Assembly (NCBI RefSeq): GCF_002245655.1
Contig: NZ_NOIH01000026.1
Location: 1 to 64,000 of the forward strand
Reading direction: 5' to 3'
From: Thauera propionica
Lineage (GTDB): Bacteria > Pseudomonadota > Gammaproteobacteria > Burkholderiales > Rhodocyclaceae
DNA: 64,000 nucleotides
In this document: piece after piece, positions 8,194 to 17,665 of the stretch
How positions within the stretch are numbered: the first letter of the stretch is position 1
Layout of the letters: each line of letters starts with the position of its first letter
Notes under the pieces: model-generated
The model's input: the letters and a program-made list of their open reading frames with translations, nothing else
Database searches by the model: none
What the model was told of the DNA's origin: nothing
Translations under genes and position numbers: made by a program

Positions 8194-9597
8194 ATGACAA
8201 GCTTGCGCCAGCCGGCAGCGGCGCCCGCCCAGAGCCGCCCGCAGCTGCTGCTGATCGACGATGACCCGGACCTGCTGCGGCTGCTGTCGATGCGTCTGAA
8301 GGCGAACGGCTATCGCGTCAGCACGGCCGCGAGCGTCGAAGCCGCCCGCGGCCTGCTGGGCATCGAACGCTTCGACCTGGTCCTCAGCGACGTGCGTCTG
8401 CCCGACGGTGACGGCCTCGCGCTGTTCGAGGAGATCCGCCAGCAACACCCAGCGCTGCCCGTCATCCTGCTGACCGCCCACGGCACCATTCCCGACGCCG
8501 TCGAGGCCACCTCGCGCGGCGTCGCGGGCTACCTGACGAAGCCGTTCGACAGCCAGGCGCTGCTCTCCACCCTTTCCCAGACGCTGCAGCGGACGGCGCC
8601 GACACCCGGCACCGGCCCAAAGGCGGACGAGGAGTGGCGCGCCGAACTCATCAGTCACAGCACACGCATGCACGCCCTGCTCGACGAGGCGCGCCTGATC
8701 GCGGCATCCGATGCCAGCGTGCTCATCCGCGGCGACAGCGGCACGGGCAAGGAACTGCTCGCACGCGCCATCCACCGCGCCAGTCCGCGCGCCGCGGCGC
8801 CCTTCGTCGCGATCAACTGTGGCGCCATACCTGAGCCCCTGCTCGAATCCGAACTGTTTGGGCATGTGCGCGGCGCCTTCACCGGCGCCACCCACCATCA
8901 CGCCGGTCTGCTGCAGGCCGCCCACGGTGGCACGCTCTTTCTCGACGAAATTGGTGACATGCCGCTCGCGCTGCAGGTCAAGCTGCTGCGCGTGCTGCAG
9001 GAACGTGCGGTACGCCCCGTCGGCGCCACGCGTGCCGAGCCGGTCGACCTGCGCATCATCTCGGCAACCCACCGCGACCTTGATGCGGCACTGACCGAGG
9101 GGCAGTTCCGCGAGGACCTCTACTACCGAATCAACGTCGTCAGCCTAGAGCTGCCGACACTCGCCGAACGGCGTGAGGACATCCCCTTGCTGGCCGAGCA
9201 TTTCCTGCGCAGGCTGGCCGTCAAATACGCCAAGGGCCTGAGCGGCTTCGCCCCCGACGCGCTGGAGGCCCTGGCCACCGCCCAGTGGCCGGGCAATGTC
9301 CGCCAGCTGCAGAACGTGGTCGAGCAGGTCTGCGCGCTGGCGACGACCCAACTGATCCCGCGCACCCTCGTCGAGCGCGCCCTGCGCGTAAAGTCGATCG
9401 AGGCGCTCGGCTACGCCGAGGCGAAGCGACGCTTCGAACGAAACTATCTGATACAGCTCCTGAAACTGACAGCCGGTAATGTCTCGGATGCCGCAAGGCT
9501 GGCAGAACGCAATCGCACCGAATTCTACCGCCTGCTGCAGCGCCACGGCCTGACCCCGGACCTGTTCCGCGGAGAAGGTCCTGCGGACGATCGCTGA
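8194..9597 (+). CDS. glrR: sigma-54-dependent response regulator GlrR
   Basis: A 467-residue NtrC-type activator. Receiver domain about residues 17-130 with phosphoacceptor Asp66 ([13 protein letters not shown]). The AAA+ domain has the Walker A GDSGTGKE (180-187) and the loop GAFTGA (227-232) that touches sigma-54, so it should be a true sigma-54 activator rather than a degenerate one. The C-terminal region ends in a Fis-like helix-turn-helix ([20 protein letters not shown]). In E. coli GlrR drives the sRNA glmY and rpoE; the target here is unknown. Starts eight bases after the qseG-like gene. One visible sigma-54 site in the window lies 49 kb away, before the PEP-CTERM gene, but that class usually answers to PrsR. 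Confidence 0.88.
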   Translation: MTSLRQPAAAPAQSRPQLLLIDDDPDLLRLLSMRLKANGYRVSTAASVEAARGLLGIERFDLVLSDVRLPDGDGLALFEEIRQQHPALPVILLTAHGTIPDAVEATSRGVAGYLTKPFDSQALLSTLSQTLQRTAPTPGTGPKADEEWRAELISHSTRMHALLDEARLIAASDASVLIRGDSGTGKELLARAIHRASPRAAAPFVAINCGAIPEPLLESELFGHVRGAFTGATHHHAGLLQAAHGGTLFLDEIGDMPLALQVKLLRVLQERAVRPVGATRAEPVDLRIISATHRDLDAALTEGQFREDLYYRINVVSLELPTLAERREDIPLLAEHFLRRLAVKYAKGLSGFAPDALEALATAQWPGNVRQLQNVVEQVCALATTQLIPRTLVERALRVKSIEALGYAEAKRRFERNYLIQLLKLTAGNVSDAARLAERNRTEFYRLLQRHGLTPDLFRGEGPADDR

Positions 9598-9627
9598 ATA
9601 ATGAAGAACGCCCCCACGGAGCCAGAC

Positions 9628-9813
9628 ATGATCAAACGCCAGACCATCGCTGCCCTCATCACGACCACGGCCCTCGCCTACTCCATCTGCACGCCGGCCC
9701 AGGCCGCCAGCCTCCTGTCGGCCGCACAGATCAACCTGCCGAGCAACTGCTCAGGCGAAAAGCACGAAACCGGCGATCTGAAGGACAAGATCAAGAAACC
9801 GGTCCAGAGCTGA
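9628..9813 (+). CDS. small secreted protein of unknown function
   Basis: Sixty-one residues: a clear signal peptide (MIKRQTIAALITTTALAYS, cleavage after TPAQA, about residue 25) and a mature part of only about 36 residues with one cysteine (PSNCSGEK) and a lysine-rich tail. GGAG eight bases before the ATG at 9628 favours this start over one 27 bases upstream. It lies 30 bases after glrR in the same direction and may be part of that operon or a target of it. I do not recognise a family. The single Cys could allow dimerisation. Confidence 0.6.
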   Translation: MIKRQTIAALITTTALAYSICTPAQAASLLSAAQINLPSNCSGEKHETGDLKDKIKKPVQS

Positions 9814-9863
9814 GGCAGGCGGGGGCGGAGCGGATCGAAAACCGGGTTTCGCCCGCCTGCCTC
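9812..9863 (+). terminator. long GC-rich hairpin after the small secreted protein gene
   Basis: GAGGCAGGCGGG (9812-9823) pairs with CCCGCCTGCCTC (9852-9863), with CGAAA/TTTCG pairing inside. No T tract follows, so it may slow or attenuate rather than terminate cleanly. Confidence 0.4.
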
Positions 9864-9880
9864 GTACTTGACGACGGGAA

Positions 9881-9908
9881 TCATGAGGCGGACACTTCCG
9901 CCTCATGA
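9881..9908 (+). promoter_or_regulatory. perfect hairpin covering the start of the radical SAM gene
   Basis: TCATGAGGCGGA (9881-9892) and TCCGCCTCATGA (9897-9908) form a 12-bp stem with the loop CACT. The start codon at 9905-9907 lies in the right arm and the only purine-rich Shine-Dalgarno candidate (GAGGCGG) in the left arm, so folding would hide both. It could also act as a terminator for the upstream gene. Confidence 0.5.
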
Positions 9909-11026
9909 CTGTATATAAAACCAGTTCTTCAGCGATATCGCTGGCAACACCGGCTGCGGCATCAGAGTCGCCGCTGCGCGGGCGCGGCAGTGCCATCCGC
10001 CCGGACGGACGCTTCCTCGTCCATCGCCGCGACGCCTTCGACGACGGCTGGCAGCACGAGGACGACGCGCCGGCACCGCTGCGCACCGAACTCTTCGTCG
10101 ACAACGCGCGCCGGGTCATCAACTACAACAGCTCGCCCGATATTCCCTTCGATCGCTCGATCAACCCCTATCGCGGCTGCGAGCACGGTTGCGTCTATTG
10201 CTTCGCCCGCCCCAGCCATGCCTACCTCGACCTTTCGCCCGGACTGGATTTCGAGACCAAGCTGTTCTGGAAGCCCGATGCCCCAAGCTTGCTGCGCAAG
10301 GAGCTGGCGGCACCCGGCTACCGCTGCGCGCCGATCGCGCTCGGCATGAACACCGACGCATGGCAGCCGGTGGAACGCCACACCGGCCTCACGCGGCAAC
10401 TGCTCGAGGTGCTGCTCGAAGCCCGCCACCCGGTCAGTCTGATCACCAAGTCGGCGCTCATCGAGCGCGACCTCGACCTGCTGGCCGAGCTGGCAAGACA
10501 TGACCTCGTCGAGGTAATGATCTCGGTGACGACGCTCGATGATGGTCTTGCACGCCGTCTTGAACCACGCGCCGCCCGCCCCGCGCGGCGACTCGAAACG
10601 ATCCGCCGCCTGCATCAAGCCGGCATACCGGTCGGTGCACTGTTCGCCCCGCTGATTCCGGCGCTGAACGATCACGAAATGGAGGCAGTGGTCGAGGCCG
10701 CCCATGCGGTCGGAGCTCGCACCGCGGGCTACGTCGTGCTGCGCCTGCCGCTGGAGCTGAAGGACGTGTTCGAGGACTGGCTGCACACCCATGTACCCGA
10801 CCGCGCACGACACGTCATGAGCCGCATCGCCGACCTGCGCGGCGGACGCGCCAACGATCCACGCTTCGGCAGCCGCATGCGCGGCGAAGGCGTGGTGGCC
10901 GAGCTCTACCGCCAGCGCATGAACCGGCTGCATGCCCGACTGAGGCTGGGACGTTCGCGCCGCAAGCTGAACACCACGGCCTTCACACCACCGCAGCAAA
11001 AAGGGCCACAGCTGGCCCTATTCTGA
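9905..11026 (+). CDS. PA0069-family radical SAM protein (SplB-like)
   Basis: A 373-residue radical S-adenosylmethionine enzyme of the Rv2578c/PA0069 group in the COG of spore photoproduct lyase. The cluster motif CEHGCVYC with FARPSHAY follows binds the 4Fe-4S cluster. The typical N-terminal block GRGSAIRPDGRF and RRDAFDDGW precede it, and the C-terminal FGSRMRGEG and LYRQRMNRL segments are family features. The substrate is unknown; nucleic-acid repair is often assumed from the COG. The first 20 codons are unusually AT-rich and overlap a hairpin and a LexA-like site, so the start is uncertain. Convergent with tldD. Confidence 0.85.
   Translation: MTVYKTSSSAISLATPAAASESPLRGRGSAIRPDGRFLVHRRDAFDDGWQHEDDAPAPLRTELFVDNARRVINYNSSPDIPFDRSINPYRGCEHGCVYCFARPSHAYLDLSPGLDFETKLFWKPDAPSLLRKELAAPGYRCAPIALGMNTDAWQPVERHTGLTRQLLEVLLEARHPVSLITKSALIERDLDLLAELARHDLVEVMISVTTLDDGLARRLEPRAARPARRLETIRRLHQAGIPVGALFAPLIPALNDHEMEAVVEAAHAVGARTAGYVVLRLPLELKDVFEDWLHTHVPDRARHVMSRIADLRGGRANDPRFGSRMRGEGVVAELYRQRMNRLHARLRLGRSRRKLNTTAFTPPQQKGPQLALF
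9909..9924. promoter_or_regulatory. LexA-box-like sequence
   Basis: CTGTATATAAAACCAG resembles the SOS operator CTGT-N8-ACAG with an AT-rich core; the right half-site is CCAG instead of ACAG. It begins four bases after the first base of the annotated ATG, which would be odd for an operator unless the true start is downstream or the mRNA is nearly leaderless. Confidence 0.28.
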
Positions 11027-11077
11027 ACGCACGTTGCGCCGCCGCGGCCTGTGGCCACGGCATCGCGGGGGGCTTGA

Positions 11078-12523
11078 TCAGGCTGTCCCGCCCACCGTCA
11101 GCCCGTCGATGCGCAGGGTCGGCTGGCCGACGCCGACCGGCACGCTCTGGCCATCCTTGCCGCAAGTGCCGACGCCCGGGTCGAGCATCATGTCGTTGCC
11201 GATCATCTTGACCTTGGTCAGCGCATCCGGACCATTGCCGATCAGCGTCGCGCCCTTGACCGGGCGCGTCACCTTGCCGTCCTCGATCAGGTAGGCCTCG
11301 GCGGTCGAGAACACGAACTTGCCCGAGGTGATGTCCACCTGGCCGCCACCGAAGTTCGCGGCATACAGCCCCTTCTTGACCGACTTGATGATCTCCTCCG
11401 GATCACGGTCGCCGTTCAGCATGTAGGTATTGGTCATGCGCGGCAGAGGCAGGTGGGCGAAGGACTCGCGCCGGCCGTTGCCGGTCAGCGGCATTCCCAT
11501 CAGGCGCGCGTTCATCATGTCCTGCATGTAGCCGGTCAGGATGCCGTCCTCGATCAGCACGGTACGTTCGGTCGGGTTGCCCTCGTCGTCGATCGACAGC
11601 GAGCCACGACGGTCCTGCAGCGTGCCGTCATCCACCACGGTGACCCCCTTGGCGGCGACCTGCTGGCCGATGCGTCCGGAAAAAGCCGAACTGCCCTTGC
11701 GGTTGAAGTCGCCCTCGAGCCCATGACCGATCGCCTCGTGCAGCAGGATGCCCGGCCAGCCCGGCCCCAGCACAACCGGCATGGTGCCCGCCGGGGCCGG
11801 GTCGGCCGCGAGGTTGACGCTGGCCTGATGCACCGCGGCGCGCGCGTAGTCGTGCAGGCGGTCATCGCAGAAGTAGCCGTAGTCGTAGCGGCCGCCACCG
11901 CCGGCACTGCCCTGCTCGCGGCGGCCGTTCTCTTCCATGATCACGGTGATCGACACCCGCACCAGCGGACGCACGTCGGCCGCCAGATGGCCGTCGCTGC
12001 GCGCCACCATCACCACTTCCCATGAGCCTGCGATATGCGCCATGACCTGGGTGACGCGCGGGTCTTCGGCGCGCGCGAAGCTCTCGAGGCGCTCCAGCAG
12101 CTTGACCTTGGCCGTGTCGTCGAGCGAATCGAGCGGATCGTCGGCCCGGTACAGGCGGGTCTTGAGCTTGTGCGGCACGATGCCGACGCGGCGACGCTCG
12201 CCGGCGGCCGCGATCGCGCGTGTCGCGGTGGCGGCGCCGACCAGGGCATCGAGCGAGATGTCGTCCGAGTAGGCAAAGGCGGTCTTCTCGCCGCTGATCG
12301 CACGCACGCCCACGCCCTGTTCGATGTCGAAGCTGCCCGACTTGACGATGCCCTCCTCCAGGCTCCAGGCCTCGGAGCGCTGGTACTGGAAGTACAGGTC
12401 GGCAAAGTCGATGTCGTGGCGCATCAGCTTGCGAAAGGTCTTTTCCAGTTCGGCCTCACCCAGTCCGTGAGGGGACAGCAGGTAGCGATCGGCGATCTTC
12501 AGCGGGTTCTGGCTCTTGCTCAT
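11078..12523 (-). CDS. tldD: metalloprotease TldD
   Basis: TldD forms a heterodimer with TldE (PmbA); the pair degrades unfolded peptides and matures microcin B17, and takes part in CcdA turnover. Length is 481 residues, equal to E. coli TldD. The zinc motif is [11 protein letters not shown] with His262 and His266. The C-terminal glycine-rich segment ([18 protein letters not shown]) is conserved in the family. TldE is not in this window. It lies 76 bases after the nitrilase-family gene and downstream of yhdP, the same grouping (yhdP with tldD) as in E. coli. Confidence 0.95.
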   Translation of the reverse strand: MSKSQNPLKIADRYLLSPHGLGEAELEKTFRKLMRHDIDFADLYFQYQRSEAWSLEEGIVKSGSFDIEQGVGVRAISGEKTAFAYSDDISLDALVGAATATRAIAAAGERRRVGIVPHKLKTRLYRADDPLDSLDDTAKVKLLERLESFARAEDPRVTQVMAHIAGSWEVVMVARSDGHLAADVRPLVRVSITVIMEENGRREQGSAGGGGRYDYGYFCDDRLHDYARAAVHQASVNLAADPAPAGTMPVVLGPGWPGILLHEAIGHGLEGDFNRKGSSAFSGRIGQQVAAKGVTVVDDGTLQDRRGSLSIDDEGNPTERTVLIEDGILTGYMQDMMNARLMGMPLTGNGRRESFAHLPLPRMTNTYMLNGDRDPEEIIKSVKKGLYAANFGGGQVDITSGKFVFSTAEAYLIEDGKVTRPVKGATLIGNGPDALTKVKMIGNDMMLDPGVGTCGKDGQSVPVGVGQPTLRIDGLTVGGTA

Positions 12524-12599
12524 GCGTAATCCTTGGATTCGTTGCCGGGTTGGACCGGCGGGGCGCGAAAACGATCGCGCCGTGTTCGGTTCTTAAGCG

Positions 12600-13448
12600 T
12601 CAGCCCAGGCAGCGATGGCGCAGCGCGGGCAGGCTCTCACGCACGCTGGCGATGCGCGCCGGATCGAGGTCGGCCAGCACCACGCCTGGCCCTTCGTCCT
12701 GGCAGGCCAGCACCTCCCCCCAGGGATCGATGATCATCGTATGACCCCAGGTGACGCGTCCACTCGGATGGCGCCCGCCCTGTGCCGGCGCCATGACGTA
12801 GCACTGGTTCTCGATCGCACGCGCGCGCAGCAACACCTCCCAGTGCGCACGGCCCGTGGTGTAAGTGAAAGCGGCCGGTAGGATGATCAGATCGACTTCA
12901 CGCATCGCACGGAAGAGCTCGGGGAAGCGCAGGTCGTAGCACACCGACAGGCCGACGCGGCCGACCGGCGAGTCGAACACGCAGACCTCGCCACCGGCCT
13001 CGATCGTGGCCGACTCGTCGTAGCGCTCCTCGCCGCGCTGGAAGCCGAAGAGATGGATCTTGTCGTAACGGGCGACGCGCCGGCCCTGGTCGTCGAACAC
13101 CAGCGTGCTGTTGCGGACCTTGTCGTCAGCCTCGGCCACCAGCGGAATCGTTCCCGCGACCAGCCAGACGCCATGCCGCTGCGCCAGATCGGCGAGGAAG
13201 GTCTGCAGGAGACCGTTGCCCTCTTGCTCGCGAATGCGGACCTTGGCCTGCTCGTCGGCGGTAATCAGCGGAAAGTATTCCGGCAGCGCCACCAGTCGCG
13301 CACCCGCGTCGGCGGCCCCGGCCACCAGGCCGGCAACCACCTCGACGTTCTGCGTCACATCGGGGCCGGACACCGTCTGTATGGCAGCGATACGGAAGGC
13401 CCCGGCTGCGGGCGTTGCGGGCAAAGGCGCGGAGTGTGCTGGACTCAT
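12600..13448 (-). CDS. carbon-nitrogen hydrolase (nitrilase superfamily)
   Basis: A 282-residue amidase of the Nit1/YbeM-like group. The catalytic triad is visible: Glu in ALPEYFPL, Lys in YDKIHLFGF and Cys in LSVCYDLRFPELFR. Members of this group hydrolyse deaminated glutathione or other omega-amides, a metabolite-repair role; the substrate here is inferred only from family. An open frame continues 153 bases upstream, but codon choice there is poor, and the ATG at 13448 starts just before the first core strand FRIAAIQTVSG. Between yhdP and tldD on the same strand, forming a probable three-gene operon. Confidence 0.9.
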   Translation of the reverse strand: MSPAHSAPLPATPAAGAFRIAAIQTVSGPDVTQNVEVVAGLVAGAADAGARLVALPEYFPLITADEQAKVRIREQEGNGLLQTFLADLAQRHGVWLVAGTIPLVAEADDKVRNSTLVFDDQGRRVARYDKIHLFGFQRGEERYDESATIEAGGEVCVFDSPVGRVGLSVCYDLRFPELFRAMREVDLIILPAAFTYTTGRAHWEVLLRARAIENQCYVMAPAQGGRHPSGRVTWGHTMIIDPWGEVLACQDEGPGVVLADLDPARIASVRESLPALRHRCLG

Positions 13449-13494
13449 GCAGAGATTCGGTCGTGGTTGCGTTTCGTGGCGGACGGACTCGGCA

Positions 13495-16400
13495 TCACTG
13501 CGCGGGCGCCGGCTGCGTCGCGCTGATGCGTTGGACCTGGGGGTCGTCCCAGGAGCCAGTGATCGCGTACTCGTACGCGAAGAGTTTCTCGATCGGATCA
13601 CTCAGCGCCTTCTGCGCAAGGTAGGTCACCACCCCGGCCACCGGATTCAGCAGGCCCGCCGCAGCGCCGATGGCGACCGACTCGGACAGCGTCGGCTGAA
13701 CCGCCACACGCAGGTCCTGGGTCTCCGCCTGCAAATCGGCGGTGCCTCGCATGCGCACGCGCGCAGCCGGTCCGCGGATCTCGAGGTCCTCGGTGCGCAT
13801 CACGCCTCGGGCCGTGTCGATGCTACCGGAAATGCCATCGAAGGCGAATCCTTCGGAAAAGACGTCGCGAAAATCAAGCGTGATTCGGCGCGGCAAGGAC
13901 TGCAGGCTGAGGATGCCGAGCAGCCGTCCAACGCCGGGCTCCAGCTTGTTGAACTGCCCGGCTTCGGCCAGCAGTTTCATGCTGCCGCCCAAGGTCGGGT
14001 AGTCGATGCGCGTGGGGGCGCCCTGCCAGGCGAGCTGGCCGCTCAGCGTCGCCTTGCCGCCGCGCACCACGTCTTCGTATCCGAGGCGTTTCGCGAAACG
14101 CCCGATATCGGCCGTTTCCAGGGTGAAATCGAGCGCCGTGGCCTGACGGCCCGCGGTACGCCACTCGCCGCTACCCTGCAACCGGCCGTCAGCATTGGCC
14201 AGGTCGAGGCGCTCGAGCTGCCACAGCCCCGCCCGATTGCGGGCGAACAGCTGCAGGCGCCCCAACTCCTTGCCGCGCAGCGCGAAGCGCTCCGCGACCA
14301 CGTCGAGCGCCGGCAGCTGTCGCGGCGGCGTCTGATCCTCTTCGCTGGCCGCCCCGGCCGGCGTCGCCGCCTCCTCGTCACTGCCTCCGTGCTCCTCGCC
14401 GACACGCAGATGCTCCAGTCGAGCGCGCAGCGCGCCTGCGCCCTCGTCGCGCCAGTCAAGCTCGCCCACCGCGCGGTCGCTTGCGAGCCTGGCCTTCCAG
14501 CCACCTTCATCAGCCACCGCGCGCAGACTGAAGTCCTTCAACTGCTGGCCGAAGGCCTGCAACTGGCCAGCCTGCACCGATACGCCCGCCAGCGGCAGTG
14601 CGCCGGCCTCTCCGGTGCCGGGCGTGGGTGCGTCAACTCCCGTGTCGAGCACCCTGCGCCACGCATCCGCGTCCAGCGACTCGAAAGTCGCCGCCACCAT
14701 CAGTCCGCGGTCGGCCATTCGCAGGGGCTCCTGCGCGGCACCATTGAGGGCGAATCCACCCCGCGCCGGGCCGCCGTTCCCCGGCCATTCGAGCTCGGCC
14801 CTCAGCCAGTCGGCGAGGCTCAGCGAAAGCGTGCGCGGTGTCCGTGCCGCCGGCGCCGCGGCGTCCGAAGGCGCCTCAAACCGCACGCGCAGCGGCCAGC
14901 GCTCGCCAGCCCGCTTGTTCAGCGGCGCGGGGAGGCTGGAGCTGAGTTCGGCCAGTTCCGAATCGACTTCCAGCCGTGTCGCGCCCTTGTCGATCTGCAC
15001 CACGGCGCGCCACGGCGCACTGCCCGACAGATGGTCCGCGACCGGCGTATCCCACACAGCCGCAAGCGCTGATGCACTCAACGCGCCGCCAGCCTCGAAG
15101 CGCACCGTTCCATCCGGCTGCGTCCTTGCGGTAATGCGGGCGGGCGCGCCGAGGAACTGCGCCCGCGCCTCCGGCATCGACAGCGTATCCGCGGTGAAGC
15201 GCAGGCGCCCCCCCGCATCCTCCAGCACGGGCAGGCCCTCGACCAGCCACAGCCGGTTGGCGCCGAAGCGGTACTCGCCATCGACTGTGGACTCGGCGAT
15301 CTCCTTCAGCGGCAGCACCAGCCTCAGATCGAGCGTGCCGCGGCCCTCCGCCCGCATGCCATCGGTGAAGCCGCCGATGCGTGCCGACACAGGGCTTTCG
15401 GAAACGAAGCGCAGAAACTCCGCCGTCGGCCCCGCGGCCTTGCCCACGATGCTCATCACCGGCGAAGGCATGGCATCGAGATCCGGCACGTCGGCCACTA
15501 CCTCCGACAGCGCCACGCCCAGGATGCGGCCGCGGGCGGCCTCGATGCGCAGACCAGGCCCCTCGAAGCGCACCTCGCCGAAGATGCCATCAATCGAGGG
15601 CCAGCCGGGCGCATAGTCGAGCAGGGCATCGACAACCCGGATCGTCACGCGGAACTCGCCTCCTCCCTCGCGGAAAGGAAAATCGTCGAGCTCGCCGCGC
15701 AAGCGCAAGTTGGCCTCGGGGACCTCGGCGCGACGAATCGCGGTGCGGACCCATTCATGCGTGTCCTGGTTGACCACGCGCGGCAGGTAACGCCACACGG
15801 AGGTGCCCTCGGCACGCGAGAGACGCGCCTGCAGGTCGATCTCGCCCGCGCCACCACGCTGGGGGCGATAGACGCCCGACGCGGACCCCGCGGCATCGAC
15901 GTTCTCGAAGCGCGCGCTGTCGAGCGTGATCTCGAGCCGCCCGTCGCGCCGCTGCCAGCCACCTTCTGCCCGCAACAGCGCGAACGCAAGCCGGCCCGAC
16001 TCGAACACCTCGGGCAGGTCGATGTGGGCGTCGCGGCTGTCGAGCGTATAGCGCCCGCCGCGCTCGTCGCCGTCGAGGCTGCCGCTCAGTCCGCCGAGCC
16101 CCGGCAGGCTGTCGCGCGCAGCAAGCCCCAGTCCGGCAAAGTGGGCGGAGACCCCCCAGCCATCCGGCGCTGCGGGATCGCCCTGCCAGCGCAGGCGCAG
16201 GGCGCTCAGCACACCCTGCGGGGCAAAGCCCGAGAGCTGCTCGCGGACCGCATCGCTCAAGGGCAGGTGTGCGGCCAGCCGCGCCAGTACGTGGAAATCG
16301 AGCTGGTTGGCGGTGAGGCCGCCGCCCTCTTCGCCGTCGCGAAGCTCAAGGTCGAGGTCTGTCGGTGCCAGGCTCACTCCGTCACGGGTGCGCAAAGCCA

Positions 16401-17454
16401 GTCCGCGCGTGGCGACCTTGTAGCCGTCAGCCCCGATGTCGACGCTCAGGTGTCCGTCGAGCCGCTCCAGCTCGAGTTCGGGCAAGGTCTCGCCGAACTT
16501 TGTGCGCACGCCATCGAGCGCCAGATCGGCGGCCACGGACCAGCCACGTGCCGGTGCCCCGGCGAAGCCCAGCCCGCGCGCAAAATCGAAGCGCGACTCG
16601 GCATGCGACTCGAGCCACGCACGAACGCCGCCTACACCTTGCAGCGCCAACGGATAATCGACCCACGGGCGCCATCCACCCAGATCGGCGCGATCCAGCG
16701 ACACATAGAGGCGCCCCGTCGATGCCAGCGGACGGGCTGGATCGAAGCGCCGCAATTCGCCGCGCACATCCAGCGTCGACGCCAGCGCCTGCGGCGGCTG
16801 CGCCCGCAGCGCAAAGCGCCGCGGGCCGAAACGCTGGTCAAGGCGGAACTCGACCTGCTCGAGCAGAAGCTCAGGGGCACCTCTCAGGCGATCGTCCCAG
16901 CGCAGACGGGCGTCGTGGATCACGATCTGGCGCTGCGCCAGCAGCCAGTCGAGTGCGCCGCTGTTGCCATCGCCGTCGGCCGAAACCGCCAGCCCTCCGA
17001 CCCGCAGGCGGCCGTCAGGCTCGCGCCGCAACGCAATCTCGGGCGAGGCAATCTCGAGGCGATGGAAGTGAGGTTGCAGCCGCAGCAACGAGGACCACGC
17101 CAGCGTGGCATCCACCCGCGGCAACTGCAGCGCCGCCTGCCCGGCCTCGTCGGTGAAGGTTACGCGCTGCAGCACCAGGCGCGGACGCCAGCCGTCCCAA
17201 CGCCCTTCGATCGCCTCGACCGCCACCGGCAGGCCAAGCGCCTGGCTGGCCGCGGCCACGATCTCGGCGCGGAACTCGCCGACCGAGGGCAGCGCCACGT
17301 GGCGCACCAGCAGCAGCGTGGCGGCGAAGGCGATCCACAGCAGCACGAACGCGCGCAACACGCCGCCGCACACCGCACGCACACGCCCCCAACGCCGGCG
17401 GGAAAGCGCGGGCGACGCAGGCGATGCAGGGGCGGACTCGGGCAGCGGATTCAT
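13495..17454 (-). CDS. yhdP: YhdP family AsmA-like envelope protein
   Basis: A 1319-residue protein (E. coli YhdP 1266). One N-terminal membrane segment (VLRAFVLLWIAFAATLLLV, about residues 30-48) anchors it in the inner membrane; the rest is a very long periplasmic chain of short beta strands with a DUF3971 region and a C-terminal AsmA-like domain (GVVTYLAQKALSDPIEKLF close to the end). YhdP, TamB and YdbH form bridges that move phospholipids to the outer membrane. The ATG at 17454 is preferred to one 99 bases upstream because it places the membrane segment near the N-terminus. First gene of the yhdP, nitrilase-family, tldD operon, divergent from glnE. Confidence 0.92.
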   Translation of the reverse strand: MNPLPESAPASPASPALSRRRWGRVRAVCGGVLRAFVLLWIAFAATLLLVRHVALPSVGEFRAEIVAAASQALGLPVAVEAIEGRWDGWRPRLVLQRVTFTDEAGQAALQLPRVDATLAWSSLLRLQPHFHRLEIASPEIALRREPDGRLRVGGLAVSADGDGNSGALDWLLAQRQIVIHDARLRWDDRLRGAPELLLEQVEFRLDQRFGPRRFALRAQPPQALASTLDVRGELRRFDPARPLASTGRLYVSLDRADLGGWRPWVDYPLALQGVGGVRAWLESHAESRFDFARGLGFAGAPARGWSVAADLALDGVRTKFGETLPELELERLDGHLSVDIGADGYKVATRGLALRTRDGVSLAPTDLDLELRDGEEGGGLTANQLDFHVLARLAAHLPLSDAVREQLSGFAPQGVLSALRLRWQGDPAAPDGWGVSAHFAGLGLAARDSLPGLGGLSGSLDGDERGGRYTLDSRDAHIDLPEVFESGRLAFALLRAEGGWQRRDGRLEITLDSARFENVDAAGSASGVYRPQRGGAGEIDLQARLSRAEGTSVWRYLPRVVNQDTHEWVRTAIRRAEVPEANLRLRGELDDFPFREGGGEFRVTIRVVDALLDYAPGWPSIDGIFGEVRFEGPGLRIEAARGRILGVALSEVVADVPDLDAMPSPVMSIVGKAAGPTAEFLRFVSESPVSARIGGFTDGMRAEGRGTLDLRLVLPLKEIAESTVDGEYRFGANRLWLVEGLPVLEDAGGRLRFTADTLSMPEARAQFLGAPARITARTQPDGTVRFEAGGALSASALAAVWDTPVADHLSGSAPWRAVVQIDKGATRLEVDSELAELSSSLPAPLNKRAGERWPLRVRFEAPSDAAAPAARTPRTLSLSLADWLRAELEWPGNGGPARGGFALNGAAQEPLRMADRGLMVAATFESLDADAWRRVLDTGVDAPTPGTGEAGALPLAGVSVQAGQLQAFGQQLKDFSLRAVADEGGWKARLASDRAVGELDWRDEGAGALRARLEHLRVGEEHGGSDEEAATPAGAASEEDQTPPRQLPALDVVAERFALRGKELGRLQLFARNRAGLWQLERLDLANADGRLQGSGEWRTAGRQATALDFTLETADIGRFAKRLGYEDVVRGGKATLSGQLAWQGAPTRIDYPTLGGSMKLLAEAGQFNKLEPGVGRLLGILSLQSLPRRITLDFRDVFSEGFAFDGISGSIDTARGVMRTEDLEIRGPAARVRMRGTADLQAETQDLRVAVQPTLSESVAIGAAAGLLNPVAGVVTYLAQKALSDPIEKLFAYEYAITGSWDDPQVQRISATQPAPAQ

Positions 17455-17665
17455 CAGGGGTCGCACCGGCTTGCCAGGCCGGAACTCGGGAAGGACGGAC
17501 GACCGCGCCGCGCAGGATTGCGCATGGCCCCGTTCCCGGGCACCCGCAGGCACACACCAGGACCATCGGGCGCGGATAAACTAGCTTGTCTGCGCCCGCC
17601 AGCCCCAACCGCTGCGAGGGGCCACATTCTACCAACGATCACGCCCAAGGCACCGGAGCCGCACC

